Below, piece by piece: positions 15,503 to 22,815 of a DNA stretch of 64,000 bases; positions within the stretch are counted from its first letter, which is position 1; each line of letters begins with the position of its first letter. Below the pieces are notes generated by a model. The model was given only the letters and a program-made list of their open reading frames with translations. It did not search any database and was not told the DNA's origin. Where the stretch lies: positions 1 through 64,000 of the IMG/VR virus record IMGVR_UViG_3300024177_000003; one strand, written 5' to 3'. A program made the translations under genes and the position numbers. This DNA is from a virus.

Positions 15503-15572
15503 ATCGCAGTCTGAACGGCACGCACCGTACCGTTCAAGCGGCGATTGTGCCGAAATGCAAAGGAAACGACTT
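15503..15572 (+). ncRNA. Structured early leader element, copy 5
   Basis: AATCGCAGTCT, then P2 (15513-15535): GAACGG pairs CCGTTC, with an inner ACG/CGT pairing after one mismatch. AAG and P3 follow (CGGC-GATTGT-GCCG, 15539-15552), then GCAAAGGA before the ATG. It is very close to copy 4 at both ends but differs inside P2. Confidence 0.75.
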
Positions 15573-15698
15573 ATGAACAACAGCGCGGAAACACTTGTCA
15601 TTCTTATTGTCGGCTTGATCGTCGGCGCTTTGCTTTATGCCGGCTCGCAACCAACCGAGGCTTGCAAGCACGACTACACGATGTGTGATCGTGATTGA
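15573..15698 (+). CDS. Tiny membrane protein
   Basis: The 41-residue product has one transmembrane helix near the N-terminus (TLVILIVGLIVGALLYAG) and a short Cys-containing tail (ACKHDYTMC). Leader copy 5 supplies an AAAGGA ribosome site. Small early membrane proteins often act on the host envelope or in superinfection exclusion; nothing specific can be said here. Confidence 0.65.
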   Translation: MNNSAETLVILIVGLIVGALLYAGSQPTEACKHDYTMCDRD

Positions 15699-15712
15699 GT
15701 AAGGGGATAGCT

Positions 15713-15988
15713 ATGGACGTGAATGCAGCATTGGAACAAGCGCGCGCCGCGTACAAGCATTGGCTTGGAGGCGAACGTGGCGATAAGGATATGGAGGTTT
15801 TTGGCGACTTGGCGGGGGCTTTCCACATTCTTGACGTATGGCTGTCAAATCGTGGCTACCTGCCGGCCGATTGGGCGGAAGGTCGTGTCATTCGCACCGC
15901 ACCGCCGCTTGCAAATGAACGCGAACGTGGTCGCGCGGAGCTAGCACAAGCGCGCGATATCATGCAGCGGATCGAGGGTGAACCATGA
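15713..15988 (+). CDS. Hypothetical early protein
   Basis: The 91-residue helical protein reads MDVNAALEQARAAYKHWLGG, then FGDLAGAFHILDVWLSNRGYLPADW. AAGGGGATAG precedes the ATG. Its stop overlaps the next start by four bases (ATGA). The function is unknown. Confidence 0.7.
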   Translation: MDVNAALEQARAAYKHWLGGERGDKDMEVFGDLAGAFHILDVWLSNRGYLPADWAEGRVIRTAPPLANERERGRAELAQARDIMQRIEGEP

Positions 15989-16215
15989 AATACTACGTCC
16001 AGCGCACATGTGCGGTGATGATTATCGAGGTTAACGAGATCGAAGCCGACGACATCGAGTCCGCAATCGAGGGTGCTGACAACGGCGAAGGCAGGTATTT
16101 AGGCCTATCCGTCGGCGATTACGTTGATAGCATCGATGAAAGCTGTCAAGCGCGTCCCGCCGAGCCGTGCAACATACCAAGGCCTTTTTATCCGGCCGCT
16201 TCGATCGAACACTGA
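15985..16215 (+). CDS. Hypothetical early protein
   Basis: The 76-residue protein has an N-terminal beta-alpha unit MKYYVQRTCAVMIIEVNEIEADDIESAI followed by GLSVGDYVDSIDES, a pattern seen in small phage proteins that open with a YxV strand and an acidic helix. It is translationally coupled to the previous gene. Confidence 0.65.
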   Translation: MKYYVQRTCAVMIIEVNEIEADDIESAIEGADNGEGRYLGLSVGDYVDSIDESCQARPAEPCNIPRPFYPAASIEH

Positions 16216-16284
16216 CCGCAGTCTATGGCCATGCCGTGGTGTGGCCATACGCGGCGATCATGCCGAGCAAGGGAAACAAATATC
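16216..16284 (+). ncRNA. Structured early leader element, copy 6
   Basis: CCGCAGTC, then P2: TATGGCCA (16224-16231) pairs TGGCCATA (16242-16249). P3 is CGGC-GATCAT-GCCG (16252-16265), followed by AGCAAGGGA and the ATG at 16285. P2 matches the outer part of copy 3 but has a different apical loop. Confidence 0.78.
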
Positions 16285-16800
16285 ATGTCTACGCGCGGAA
16301 TGTTTACGATCAAAGGCAAGAACGGTAAAGACAGTTTCAATATTTACAAGCATCACGATATGTACCCGGAAGGGGCGGCGGCCGTTATTCGCATGGCGTT
16401 CGATGTGTTTGCGTGGCCATTGCCACGCTATGAATCGGATGAACTGGCGGCCGCTATTGTCGCCGCCGCCAAGTGTTCCGGCATCATGCGCGTTATGCGG
16501 GCTCCCGACGAAAAGGCGCCGCACTACTACCTCGATGAAAGCTATATGCCGGGCGGTGAACTTGCGCGGTACCGCGGCGGCGGCACGCGGTTATTGCCGC
16601 AAGGCAAGCCGTTGAAGGTTGCATCTGCGCATTGCAGCGATATCAGATACCGCTATGAGATTTTTCAAAGCGATGACGGCGGGGTGCGTGTATGCGGATA
16701 TAGCGTTGATGCCTTTGGCGATGAGCCAAGCGAGCAATTGTTGTTCGGTTGCGTCTTGGATAATCTGGCGACTGCCGTGGCAAAGGTGGAGGCGGCGTAA
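16285..16800 (+). CDS. Early hypothetical protein, paralogue of the next gene
   Basis: The 171-residue protein reads MSTRGMFTIKGKNGKDSFNIYKHHDMYPEGAAAVIRMAF in outline, then YMPGGELARYRGGGTRLLPQG and HCSDIRYRYEIF. The same order of motifs, with about half the residues identical by eye, appears in the following gene. A family function is not known to me. The tandem pair, each with its own structured leader, points to duplication of a gene-plus-leader unit. Confidence 0.78.
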   Translation: MSTRGMFTIKGKNGKDSFNIYKHHDMYPEGAAAVIRMAFDVFAWPLPRYESDELAAAIVAAAKCSGIMRVMRAPDEKAPHYYLDESYMPGGELARYRGGGTRLLPQGKPLKVASAHCSDIRYRYEIFQSDDGGVRVCGYSVDAFGDEPSEQLLFGCVLDNLATAVAKVEAA

Positions 16801-16871
16801 TCACAGTTATTGTCCTGCTTGAACGGCAGGGCAGTAGCGGCGATCATGCCGATACAGCAAGGGAACTACCA
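16801..16871 (+). ncRNA. Structured early leader element, copy 7
   Basis: TCACAGTTAT, then P2: TGTCCTGC (16811-16818), loop TTGAACG, GCAGGGCA (16826-16833), with one T-G wobble. P3 is CGGC-GATCAT-GCCG (16838-16851), followed by AGCAAGGGA. In copy 8 the wobble is replaced by a C-G pair, which is direct covariation support. Confidence 0.8.
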
Positions 16872-17396
16872 ATGTCTACACGAGCACTCTACACCTTCAC
16901 GGATAACGATGCCTCCTTCAACGTTTACAAACATTCCGACGGATACCCAACCGGCGCGGCCGCTGTGTTGCGGACGGCATTTGCGTTGTTTGCGTGGCCA
17001 CGGCCGCGCTTTGAAGCCGATGAAGCGGCAGCGGCCTTTGTTGCCGCTGGCAAGGTGGCATCGCTGTTGCGCGTTGCCACCGATGAAGCATGGGAGATTA
17101 CCAATGTAACACTCGATACGGACTACATTCCGGGCGGTCAATATGCACGCTATCGCGGTGGCGGTGTGCGCCTCATGCCGCAAGGCGAGCCCAAGCGCGT
17201 TGCGGCGGAGCATTGCAGCGATATCGAGTACAGATACGAGGTTTTCCAAGGCAATGACGAAGCTTTGCGCGTACGCGCCTACACGGTCGATTATTGGCCT
17301 GATCCTACTAAGGGCAGTAAGGAGGAATTGATCATCGACTGCCGTTTGGACGAATTTACAGCCAAAGCCGTGCAATACGAAAAAGAGGACGCGTAA
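16872..17396 (+). CDS. Early hypothetical protein, paralogue of the preceding gene
   Basis: The 174-residue protein starts MSTRALYTFTDNDASFNVYKH and shares YIPGGQYARYRGGGVRLMPQG, HCSDIEYRYEVFQ and the Asp/Glu-rich end with its upstream neighbour. The ATG follows AAGGGA of leader copy 7. The two may form a hetero-oligomer or be redundant; the activity is unknown. Confidence 0.78.
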   Translation: MSTRALYTFTDNDASFNVYKHSDGYPTGAAAVLRTAFALFAWPRPRFEADEAAAAFVAAGKVASLLRVATDEAWEITNVTLDTDYIPGGQYARYRGGGVRLMPQGEPKRVAAEHCSDIEYRYEVFQGNDEALRVRAYTVDYWPDPTKGSKEELIIDCRLDEFTAKAVQYEKEDA

Positions 17397-17463
17397 TCAC
17401 AGTTATTGCCCTGCTTGAATGGCAGGGCAGTAGCGGCGATCATGCCGATGCAAGGGACAAACA
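17397..17463 (+). ncRNA. Structured early leader element, copy 8
   Basis: TCACAGTTAT, then P2: TGCCCTGC (17407-17414), loop TTGAATG, GCAGGGCA (17422-17429). P3 is CGGC-GATCAT-GCCG (17434-17447), followed by GCAAGGGA and the ATG at 17464. It is nearly identical to copy 7, consistent with recent duplication. Confidence 0.8.
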
Positions 17464-17700
17464 ATGCGTGAACAGCAAGAGGCGTTCGATGCTTTAATGC
17501 AGGATGATGCCGAATTAGCAGCAGAGGAATACGTTGCTTACCAGCGTGCGTTCGAAGAACGTAAAAACCGTAACAATATCATCATCGCAGTCGGCATAAC
17601 CGTGCTCATATGTTGGGTATTATTCACGCCGCGTAGCAGTGTTGGCTATGACATTGACGATGATGCACTGACGGCGTGTCAGGTGGAGGAGGTGCAATGA
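17464..17700 (+). CDS. Small membrane protein with N-terminal cytoplasmic helix
   Basis: The 78-residue protein has an acidic, probably coiled N-terminal helix (residues 1-37) and then one transmembrane segment NIIIAVGITVLICWVLF. The C-terminal tail is short and acidic. The stop overlaps the next start (ATGA). The role is unknown. Confidence 0.65.
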   Translation: MREQQEAFDALMQDDAELAAEEYVAYQRAFEERKNRNNIIIAVGITVLICWVLFTPRSSVGYDIDDDALTACQVEEVQ

Positions 17701-18005
17701 ATTACGTCATTCACGGTGTCAGTGAACACTATTTCGTCAACAACGCCGGAGAAATCCGGCGCACGCGCAAAGGCTATGAAACGCAGTACAGTGGACAATG
17801 GCATGTCGTCGCGCTGGTGCAACTGACCAATTTCGGCAACGTGACTTGCCGTATCCCGTTCAAAGATTGGGCAACGTGCGACTGGTCGAAAATCCAATGG
17901 ACGTTCAAGAACGGCAAGCCACGCTGGACGCTGGAAGATGACGACCACGGCAGACGGCGGCGGTGGAGTGAGGGGGTGCGATTCGTAACGGGAGAAAAGC
18001 CATGA
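17697..18005 (+). CDS. Hypothetical protein
   Basis: The 102-residue protein is rich in Trp and aromatic residues (YETQYSGQWHVVALVQLTNFG, DWATCDWSKIQWTFKNGKPRW). I chose the ATG at 17697 for its four-base overlap with the previous stop and for GGAGGAGG upstream. No family is recognised. Confidence 0.65.
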   Translation: MNYVIHGVSEHYFVNNAGEIRRTRKGYETQYSGQWHVVALVQLTNFGNVTCRIPFKDWATCDWSKIQWTFKNGKPRWTLEDDDHGRRRRWSEGVRFVTGEKP

Positions 18006-18184
18006 TGTATCGCGTCACCTGGACGATCGATATCGAAGCCGGCAGCCCGCAAGAGGCGGCGCGCAAGGCGTTGAAAATTCATCGTGATCCTAAGAGCACC
18101 GCCACGGTTTTTGAGGTTGAGTGGCGGCACCGTGACGACGTTTCCGGTGGCATGACGATTGATCTAGGAGAATACCTGAGATGA
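18002..18184 (+). CDS. Small beta-alpha-beta early protein
   Basis: The 60-residue protein MMYRVTWTIDIEAGSPQEAARKALKI...TVFEVEW has the beta-alpha-beta pattern of many small phage proteins whose helix carries SPxEAAxxAL. Both ends overlap neighbouring genes by four bases, so it is part of a tightly coupled run from 17464 to 18683. Confidence 0.7.
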   Translation: MMYRVTWTIDIEAGSPQEAARKALKIHRDPKSTATVFEVEWRHRDDVSGGMTIDLGEYLR

Positions 18185-18351
18185 AAAAATACGCGTCTGA
18201 TCTCAAACCGGGCGACATGTTCATGCACGACACGCAACGGGTTCGCGTGCTGGAGGTGGCGAATCACAGTTACGGTACGGTCGCGATCTACACCGATGCG
18301 CGGAGCAAACCGTTCGTGCTGCGCACCGATCAAGAGGTGGATGTCGGATGA
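18181..18351 (+). CDS. Small hypothetical protein
   Basis: The 56-residue frame MKKYASDLKPGDMFMHDTQRVRVLEV...RTDQEVDVG looks like a small beta-barrel (DLKPGDxF is common in hint/KOW-like barrels). It overlaps both neighbours by four bases. Confidence 0.6.
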   Translation: MKKYASDLKPGDMFMHDTQRVRVLEVANHSYGTVAIYTDARSKPFVLRTDQEVDVG

Positions 18352-18683
18352 AGCTACAGCGATGGCGTCCTAGCGAAAAAGAGAAAGAATTAAACAAGAA
18401 GATGCGACGACGCCGCGCCTATCTGCGGCGGCAAGCGCGCAAGAAAATGAGCAGACAAGTGTTCGACCAGATCGCAGAGGGACTGAAGGAAGCGATTGCT
18501 GTCGCCAAAGGAGAAGCGAAACCTTACAAGCTCACGGTTTGTGACCGCGATCTGCGCGATTCCGACCCCTCGCGAGAGGGGATATTCCGCGATCACAATT
18601 GCTGGCGCTGCCGGTCCGGCGAACTGCCGTGCGTGCAAGGCCATCCCCGGCAGTGTGAGTACCCCCATGCGAGAAACGATTAA
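18348..18683 (+). CDS. Basic hypothetical protein with Cys-rich C-terminus
   Basis: The 111-residue protein has a very basic N-terminus (KKMRRRRAYLRRQARKKM), a helical middle and a C-terminal CWRCRSGELPCVQGHPRQC that could bind zinc. DNA or RNA binding is plausible from charge and cysteines, but no family is recognised. Confidence 0.6.
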   Translation: MKLQRWRPSEKEKELNKKMRRRRAYLRRQARKKMSRQVFDQIAEGLKEAIAVAKGEAKPYKLTVCDRDLRDSDPSREGIFRDHNCWRCRSGELPCVQGHPRQCEYPHARND

Positions 18684-18695
18684 AGGAATTTATTT

Positions 18696-19127
18696 ATGAC
18701 CAGCAAACGATGGCCTTACAATATGCCTTACGCTCCAAAGCGACAGACATACAAGAAGAGAAGGCCGTTCACTCCGCTACCACCTATCGTATGGTGTGAA
18801 GAAATGAAAGATAATTTTTACTACAAACTCGGTTATGAACATGGCTCCAAAGGAGCTACCGTATGGGATCACCCTGATTTTGACACTTATGAGAAGAGAA
18901 AAAACATGGGGCGTGAAAACTGGTTCATATTTCAGATGGGACAAGAAGCCGGTGCTAAAACATATGTCAAGCCACCTCTTACAATGCTTGAGAATATAGC
19001 TGTGTATGGTGCCATCGCAGGAGCATTGGCAGTCGGTGCCGGAGCGTATCTTGGAATATGCCCGACCTGCACAATTATCTTTAAAGGCCTTCGATTTTAC
19101 GACGCCTTCACAAAAAAGAAACGGTAA
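18696..19127 (+). CDS. Hypothetical protein with one transmembrane segment
   Basis: The 143-residue protein has an N-terminal Pro/Lys/Arg-rich part, a middle YYKLGYEHGSKGATVW...FIFQMGQEAGAK with two related GxxxGxK turns, and a hydrophobic span IAVYGAIAGALAVGAGAYLGI near residues 101-121. AAAGGAATTTATTT precedes the ATG. Lower GC than its neighbours hints at a separate origin. Confidence 0.6.
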   Translation: MTSKRWPYNMPYAPKRQTYKKRRPFTPLPPIVWCEEMKDNFYYKLGYEHGSKGATVWDHPDFDTYEKRKNMGRENWFIFQMGQEAGAKTYVKPPLTMLENIAVYGAIAGALAVGAGAYLGICPTCTIIFKGLRFYDAFTKKKR

Positions 19128-19134
19128 GTGAAAA

Positions 19135-19215
19135 ATGATTACGCTCGATTTGACAGACAACGGCGCGGACCTCACTCGCGCTCAAGAACGGGGCGCACCG
19201 CGCCCCGACCATTAG
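19135..19215 (+). CDS. Possible tiny ORF at the end of the early operon
   Basis: The 26-codon frame starts MITLDLTDNGADLTRAQ just after the previous stop and ends next to the opposing methyltransferase gene. Most of its second half is the hairpin described separately, so it may only be the operon's tail. Confidence 0.25.
   Translation: MITLDLTDNGADLTRAQERGAPRPDH
19193..19211. terminator. Hairpin between convergent genes
   Basis: GGGGCGC, ACC, GCGCCCC forms a 7-bp GC-only stem with no clear T-run on either side. It lies exactly between the convergent early operon and the methyltransferase gene, so a terminator for one or both directions is likely. Confidence 0.5.
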
Positions 19216-19216
19216 C

Positions 19217-20245
19217 TTATATGTAACCGAGGATGGCACCAAACTCACGAAAAATACGTGCGAATGTGTCTGCGTTGTTGCCGAGATAGAAAAAGACTTG
19301 GCCTTGTGTTGCGTTGCATGGGTTACCTTGTGTGTTGACGAAGCCGACGCGGCCGCGGGTGAAGCAGAAACGATCCGTAACTGTGGCAAGTTGGTGAAAC
19401 CACGCCGTATCCGTATAGCTGTGTGTAAGAACGATCGCTTCGGTAACGCGACCGCTTTCGTATTCGGCGATTGTTTTTTCTACGAAATTGGCAAGCAATG
19501 GTTTGGCGTAGGGTGGGTTCAACCAGACTTTGCCGCTCCATGTGTGCGCAAGGCCGTCGGTCTCTTTGGTAAAATAGGATTCGGCTTTGACGGTCTTTTG
19601 TGCTTGTTTGTGCGATGCCGGGTCGAGGTCGATAACGTGCATCACTTTACGGGCGGCATCGACATATTTGCGTGGCGTAAACCATTCATTGATTCCAGTG
19701 CCTAAAGCGCGATGATTAGTGGCGGCAGTGGTATCACTTGTATTTTGGTTAGTATCACCGCGACTGGTACCGCTTGAGCTGGAGTCGGTGCTAGCAGTGG
19801 TATCGTTTGTATCAACGTCTGCGGTGCCATAATCTTCAACACCATAACCGGCAGCGCAGAGAATTTTATCGCGGTAGGCATCTCGATCTTTCAGGTTGCC
19901 GCGCCAGCGGGAGACCTGCTGCTGCTTGATGCCGGTCTGCTGCTCGGCGATGGCGCACGATGTAGATGAACGCAGGTCGGCGTGCGTCTTAAACCGGTTG
20001 CCTCCGGCTGCTTGTCGCACCGTGACGGTCTCGCTCCACCAATCGACGAAGGCTTGCTGGTCGTCGAGTTTAGCTTCGACAGCCTCAAGTAGCAGATCGA
20101 GATCGTTCACCTTCGCGGCGTAGTCGATCAAGGCTTCGAGTTTGGCTTGTTGCCTGCCGAATGTTTGCGGGCTGAACGGTTGAATGTTGGTGGTCTTGAC
20201 GTTGAGGTTGTTCATTTTTGCTGTCTCTATTAGCCGGACCGTCAT
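19217..20245 (-). CDS. DNA N6-adenine methyltransferase (phage Dam type)
   Basis: The 342-residue protein has a C-terminal half with EWFTP, IDLDPASHKQAQKTV, WLNPPYAKPLLANFVEK (the catalytic NPPY) and AIVLTHSYTDTAWFHQL, the order seen in phage DNA N-6-adenine-methyltransferases (PF05869 type). The N-terminal 150 residues are helical, with IAEQQTGIKQQQVSRWRGNL, a possible helix-turn-helix, then a Ser/Thr-rich linker. GGGGAGA precedes the ATG at 20245. It probably methylates phage DNA against host restriction. It is divergent from the ParB-like gene. Confidence 0.88.
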   Translation of the reverse strand: MTVRLIETAKMNNLNVKTTNIQPFSPQTFGRQQAKLEALIDYAAKVNDLDLLLEAVEAKLDDQQAFVDWWSETVTVRQAAGGNRFKTHADLRSSTSCAIAEQQTGIKQQQVSRWRGNLKDRDAYRDKILCAAGYGVEDYGTADVDTNDTTASTDSSSSGTSRGDTNQNTSDTTAATNHRALGTGINEWFTPRKYVDAARKVMHVIDLDPASHKQAQKTVKAESYFTKETDGLAHTWSGKVWLNPPYAKPLLANFVEKTIAEYESGRVTEAIVLTHSYTDTAWFHQLATVTDRFCFTRGRVGFVNTQGNPCNATQGQVFFYLGNNADTFARIFREFGAILGYI

Positions 20246-20356
20246 TTTTTCTCCCCAGACCGTGGAATTTCGCTTGACACAGGTCTCATATTACCCAACT
20301 TTTGCGGTCCGGGCAAATATAGCACCGGTCACACGTAAACAGGAGGAGATTTTGCG
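20246..20356. promoter_or_regulatory. Divergent intergenic region with a plus-strand promoter candidate
   Basis: TTGACA (20274-20279) is followed after 17 bp by the weak -10 AACTTT (20297-20302), reading towards the ParB-like gene, which has a strong AGGAGGAG site before its ATG. The region also must serve the divergent methyltransferase; no clear minus-strand promoter was seen. Confidence 0.4.
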
Positions 20357-21070
20357 ATGAAAGACTACAATGTGCAGCACATCGCACTCGGTCAGATCGA
20401 TAAGAACCCGCTTAATCCGCAGGGGCGCGGGGAGATCGGCGACATCAAGGATCTCTTGAAGTCGATCAACGATAGCGGACTATACTACCCTATTCTGGTC
20501 AACCAGAAAGCCGATGGGCGCTTCGAGATCATCGAAGGGCACCGCCGCTATGCGGTTTTCCACTTCAAGGCGGAGCATCATCCCGACTACGCGCAGATTC
20601 CGGCGCTGGTGATCAAAGTCGGGGATGAATACCTGACCAAGATTTTTCGCGAGATCAACGATACCGCGAAAAAACTCACAGGACGGCAATGGTTCGAGGT
20701 CTTCGCTCTCGGTGGTAAAGAGGCTGATATGCCGTCACGGCTTGCTCCATCGATCAAGGCGTTGGGGGAGCTGTTTGATAGGAACGAGTTGTTGGCCTTG
20801 GCGAGGCGGTCGGGGCCGTCGGTGCATGGCTTAGCGCGGCGTGTCGCGCAATTTTGCGGGTTTAATCCTGACGATAAGCCCACGTTGCGTCGTATCGTGG
20901 CATGGCTGATCAATTCGGGTGACAGCGTGAATGTGCGGATCACGATGAAAGAGGGATCGGCCGAGAAAGTAAAGCACGCCATTGCCGAGAAAAAACGGCT
21001 TAGCGGTCAACCGTTTCCGGACGGAGAAGTCGTTGCTTACGCGCCGCAGCGAATGCGCGCCGCTGCGTAA
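20357..21070 (+). CDS. ParB-like nuclease/CTPase-fold protein
   Basis: The 237-residue protein has an N-terminal ParB/sulfiredoxin fold: LGQIDKNPLNPQGRGEI, LLKSINDSGLYYPILVN and FEIIEGHRRYAVFH, where GHRR is the phosphate-binding signature. The C-terminal part is helical (LARRSGPSVHGLARRVAQFCGF, LRRIVAWLINSGDSVNVRI) and could bind DNA. Phage ParB-like proteins act in partition, regulation or as nucleases. Its neighbour is a DNA methyltransferase. Confidence 0.82.
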   Translation: MKDYNVQHIALGQIDKNPLNPQGRGEIGDIKDLLKSINDSGLYYPILVNQKADGRFEIIEGHRRYAVFHFKAEHHPDYAQIPALVIKVGDEYLTKIFREINDTAKKLTGRQWFEVFALGGKEADMPSRLAPSIKALGELFDRNELLALARRSGPSVHGLARRVAQFCGFNPDDKPTLRRIVAWLINSGDSVNVRITMKEGSAEKVKHAIAEKKRLSGQPFPDGEVVAYAPQRMRAAA

Positions 21071-21085
21071 ATAAATTTTCAGGAC

Positions 21086-21104
21086 AGGGCGCGTTTCGCG
21101 CCCT
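21086..21104 (+). terminator. Hairpin after the ParB-like gene
   Basis: AGGGCGCG, TTT, CGCGCCCT forms an 8-bp perfect stem 15 bases after the stop codon. No T-tract follows, so it could be a factor-dependent terminator or an RNA stability element. The remaining 150 bp to the next gene show nothing further. Confidence 0.5.
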
Positions 21105-21258
21105 CTCCGCGGAGGAAGACCTAATCCGACTGCTGACGGCGTTGACGCGGCGTTCAAAATGTATTAAGCGAACCTGAACGGTTGCGGTATTGTTCGGTAG
21201 GTGAACAAAAAGTCAAGTTCGGCGTTCCGTGATCGGTGTAGCGTAGGAGTAGCGTGTC

Positions 21259-21474
21259 ATGCCGACCACATTCAAACGACGGACGGTCAGTCCGCAGTAT
21301 TGGCTCGATCGTGCCGAGGAAGCCTACACGCTGTCGGAGATCACCAAGTCGCCGAATCTGCGGGCGCTGCTGCACGGCATCGGTGTCGCGTATGAACGGC
21401 AGGCCTTGGTTGCTGAGCAGCAACTGGCAGCAGAAATTGACAACCAGAAAGCTGCATTGACAATTGTAAAGTGA
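21259..21474 (+). CDS. Small helical protein
   Basis: The 71-residue protein MPTTFKRRTVSPQYWLDRAEEAYTL...VAYERQALVAEQQLAAEI is an amphipathic helix pair, probably dimeric. AGGAG precedes the ATG. It starts a run of about a dozen tiny coupled genes ending at the DNA polymerase. Confidence 0.65.
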   Translation: MPTTFKRRTVSPQYWLDRAEEAYTLSEITKSPNLRALLHGIGVAYERQALVAEQQLAAEIDNQKAALTIVK

Positions 21475-21512
21475 CGTTACATATTGTCAACGTGTCGGCA
21501 AGGGAGGCACAG

Positions 21513-21746
21513 ATGACAAAGGTGTTTCTGGCCTCGCTTTGCGACGGCGTGTGTGAACGGCAAAAGATCTTCGCCAGCAAGCGGGGCGCTTTTGTCTGGG
21601 TCTTGGAAGAGACCTTCACGCGCTGGTCCGCCGGCGAGATGTGCAAAATCATCGACTGCGCGATAGACGCGATTCCTCCCGGTGGGCACGGCAACGATGT
21701 CGGCACCGCCAGCTATTATATCGTGGAAATGGAGCTTGAACCTTGA
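21513..21746 (+). CDS. Small hypothetical protein
   Basis: The 77-residue protein starts MTKVFLASLCDGVCERQKIF and ends ASYYIVEMELEP. GGGAGG lies five bases before this ATG, favouring it over the GTG at 21471. Its two ends look like edge strands of one sheet. The function is unknown. Confidence 0.65.
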   Translation: MTKVFLASLCDGVCERQKIFASKRGAFVWVLEETFTRWSAGEMCKIIDCAIDAIPPGGHGNDVGTASYYIVEMELEP

Positions 21747-22183
21747 CGAAGAGCGCAACGGAAGCGGCGGATGCGGCTATAGCCGGACTGATAAAATCAC
21801 TTGCACGGGCGACCGTCACCCGCAGCGTGCGTATGACCAATAACCCCGACGACATCAACGAATCGCATACCGTCATCTTTCAGGTCGGGCGGCCGGATGC
21901 GTTGGATCCCTACCATGCGAACGGGTCGGGGGAGATGTTTCGCAAGACCATCGACGAACATCCGACCGTTACCATACTGCTGTACATCCCCGGTTATGAC
22001 GATGATCCGCGTGACTTGTGGGATATACCGGAGGTGGTGATCTACGTGCAACAGTTCGCCATCGCGGCCAAGATCGAAGACGCTGCAACGTTGCTGCCCC
22101 GCATCGGTGAACACGGCGTCGGGTTGCTGGCGGCCTGTGGCGTGCCGTCTTCGATACGGATGGTGCATGTCGATGCCCCATGA
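21743..22183 (+). CDS. Hypothetical protein
   Basis: The 146-residue protein has a helical N-terminus (TEAADAAIAGLIKSLARA) and a beta-rich C-terminus (VTILLYIPGYDDDPRDLWDIPEVVIYV). The start is a TTG overlapping the previous stop, with GGAG upstream; the ATG at 21833 is a fallback. No family is recognised. Confidence 0.6.
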   Translation: MTKSATEAADAAIAGLIKSLARATVTRSVRMTNNPDDINESHTVIFQVGRPDALDPYHANGSGEMFRKTIDEHPTVTILLYIPGYDDDPRDLWDIPEVVIYVQQFAIAAKIEDAATLLPRIGEHGVGLLAACGVPSSIRMVHVDAP

Positions 22184-22433
22184 AGGTTTCACGGCGCCGA
22201 TCAACGCGAAATGTTTTCTGGTCGGCCGTGTGCATGATCATGGACGGTTTCGCGTTCGCATCGTTTCCTGGGACGCACAGGATGCCTTCCAGGCCATGAA
22301 ACAAGGGGAGTCCGTTCGGCACGGGCTGCTCTATGCCCGCGTCAGCAATATCGAGGGACAGGTGATCGATGCTCGAAAAGGGGGATCTGGTGGAGTTGGA
22401 AGACGGTCTGTGGGGCCGCGTGATCGGGATTGA
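22167..22433 (+). CDS. Small hypothetical protein overlapping the next gene
   Basis: The 88-residue frame starts MSMPHEGFTAPINAKCFLVG and is protein-like to about VSNIEGQVIDAR, then turns Gly/Arg-rich where it overlaps the next gene by 65 bases in another frame. The SD is weak. The functional part is probably the first 70 residues. Confidence 0.5.
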   Translation: MSMPHEGFTAPINAKCFLVGRVHDHGRFRVRIVSWDAQDAFQAMKQGESVRHGLLYARVSNIEGQVIDARKGGSGGVGRRSVGPRDRD

Positions 22434-22545
22434 TGCCGTCAACGGCACGGTCCTGGTGGCCAACCGTTATGGTAACAACGAACCGTTCGAGAAATGCATT
22501 GTGGACGTCAAATTGGTGGCGCCGTTACGCGCGAGGAAAGCATGA
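22369..22545 (+). CDS. Small KOW-like protein
   Basis: The 58-residue protein MLEKGDLVELEDGLWGRVIGIDAVNG...GNNEPF has the GDLV...GRV turn-strand pattern of small SH3/KOW barrels. GAGGGACAGG lies upstream, and the stop overlaps the next ATG (ATGA). This makes it a better candidate than the overlapping 3' end of the previous frame. Confidence 0.6.
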   Translation: MLEKGDLVELEDGLWGRVIGIDAVNGTVLVANRYGNNEPFEKCIVDVKLVAPLRARKA

Positions 22546-22814
22546 GCAAAGAGTCTCCCTGGAAGGCCGGCACGCAGCATGACGCTACGCAGCAGGCGAC
22601 GCTGCAAAACTTCATGTGCGAGGTCGTCGATCTGGCGCAGAAATACAAGCTGCAGGGCGGGGATGTGGCCTTCGTATTGTCACAGCTGTTGACCGCTACG
22701 ATGCTGATGGGGGGCTGCGGCCCGAATGCGTTTGACACAATACTGCGGTTTATGGCGCTGGAATTTCGCAAGATGCATAAACAGCATGAACAAGACAAGA
22801 AAGACGGAGATTGA
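22542..22814 (+). CDS. Small helical protein
   Basis: The 90-residue protein contains LQNFMCEVVDLAQKYKLQGGDVAFVLSQLL and FDTILRFMALEFRKMHKQ, a compact helical fold. AGGAAAG precedes the ATG. The function is unknown. Confidence 0.65.
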   Translation: MSKESPWKAGTQHDATQQATLQNFMCEVVDLAQKYKLQGGDVAFVLSQLLTATMLMGGCGPNAFDTILRFMALEFRKMHKQHEQDKKDGD

Positions 22815-22815
22815 C

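Noticed and set aside
12578-17463. Leader elements as integron attC sites
   Set aside because: There is no integrase, no GTTRRRY core, and the elements end in a ribosome binding site, so a translational leader is simpler.
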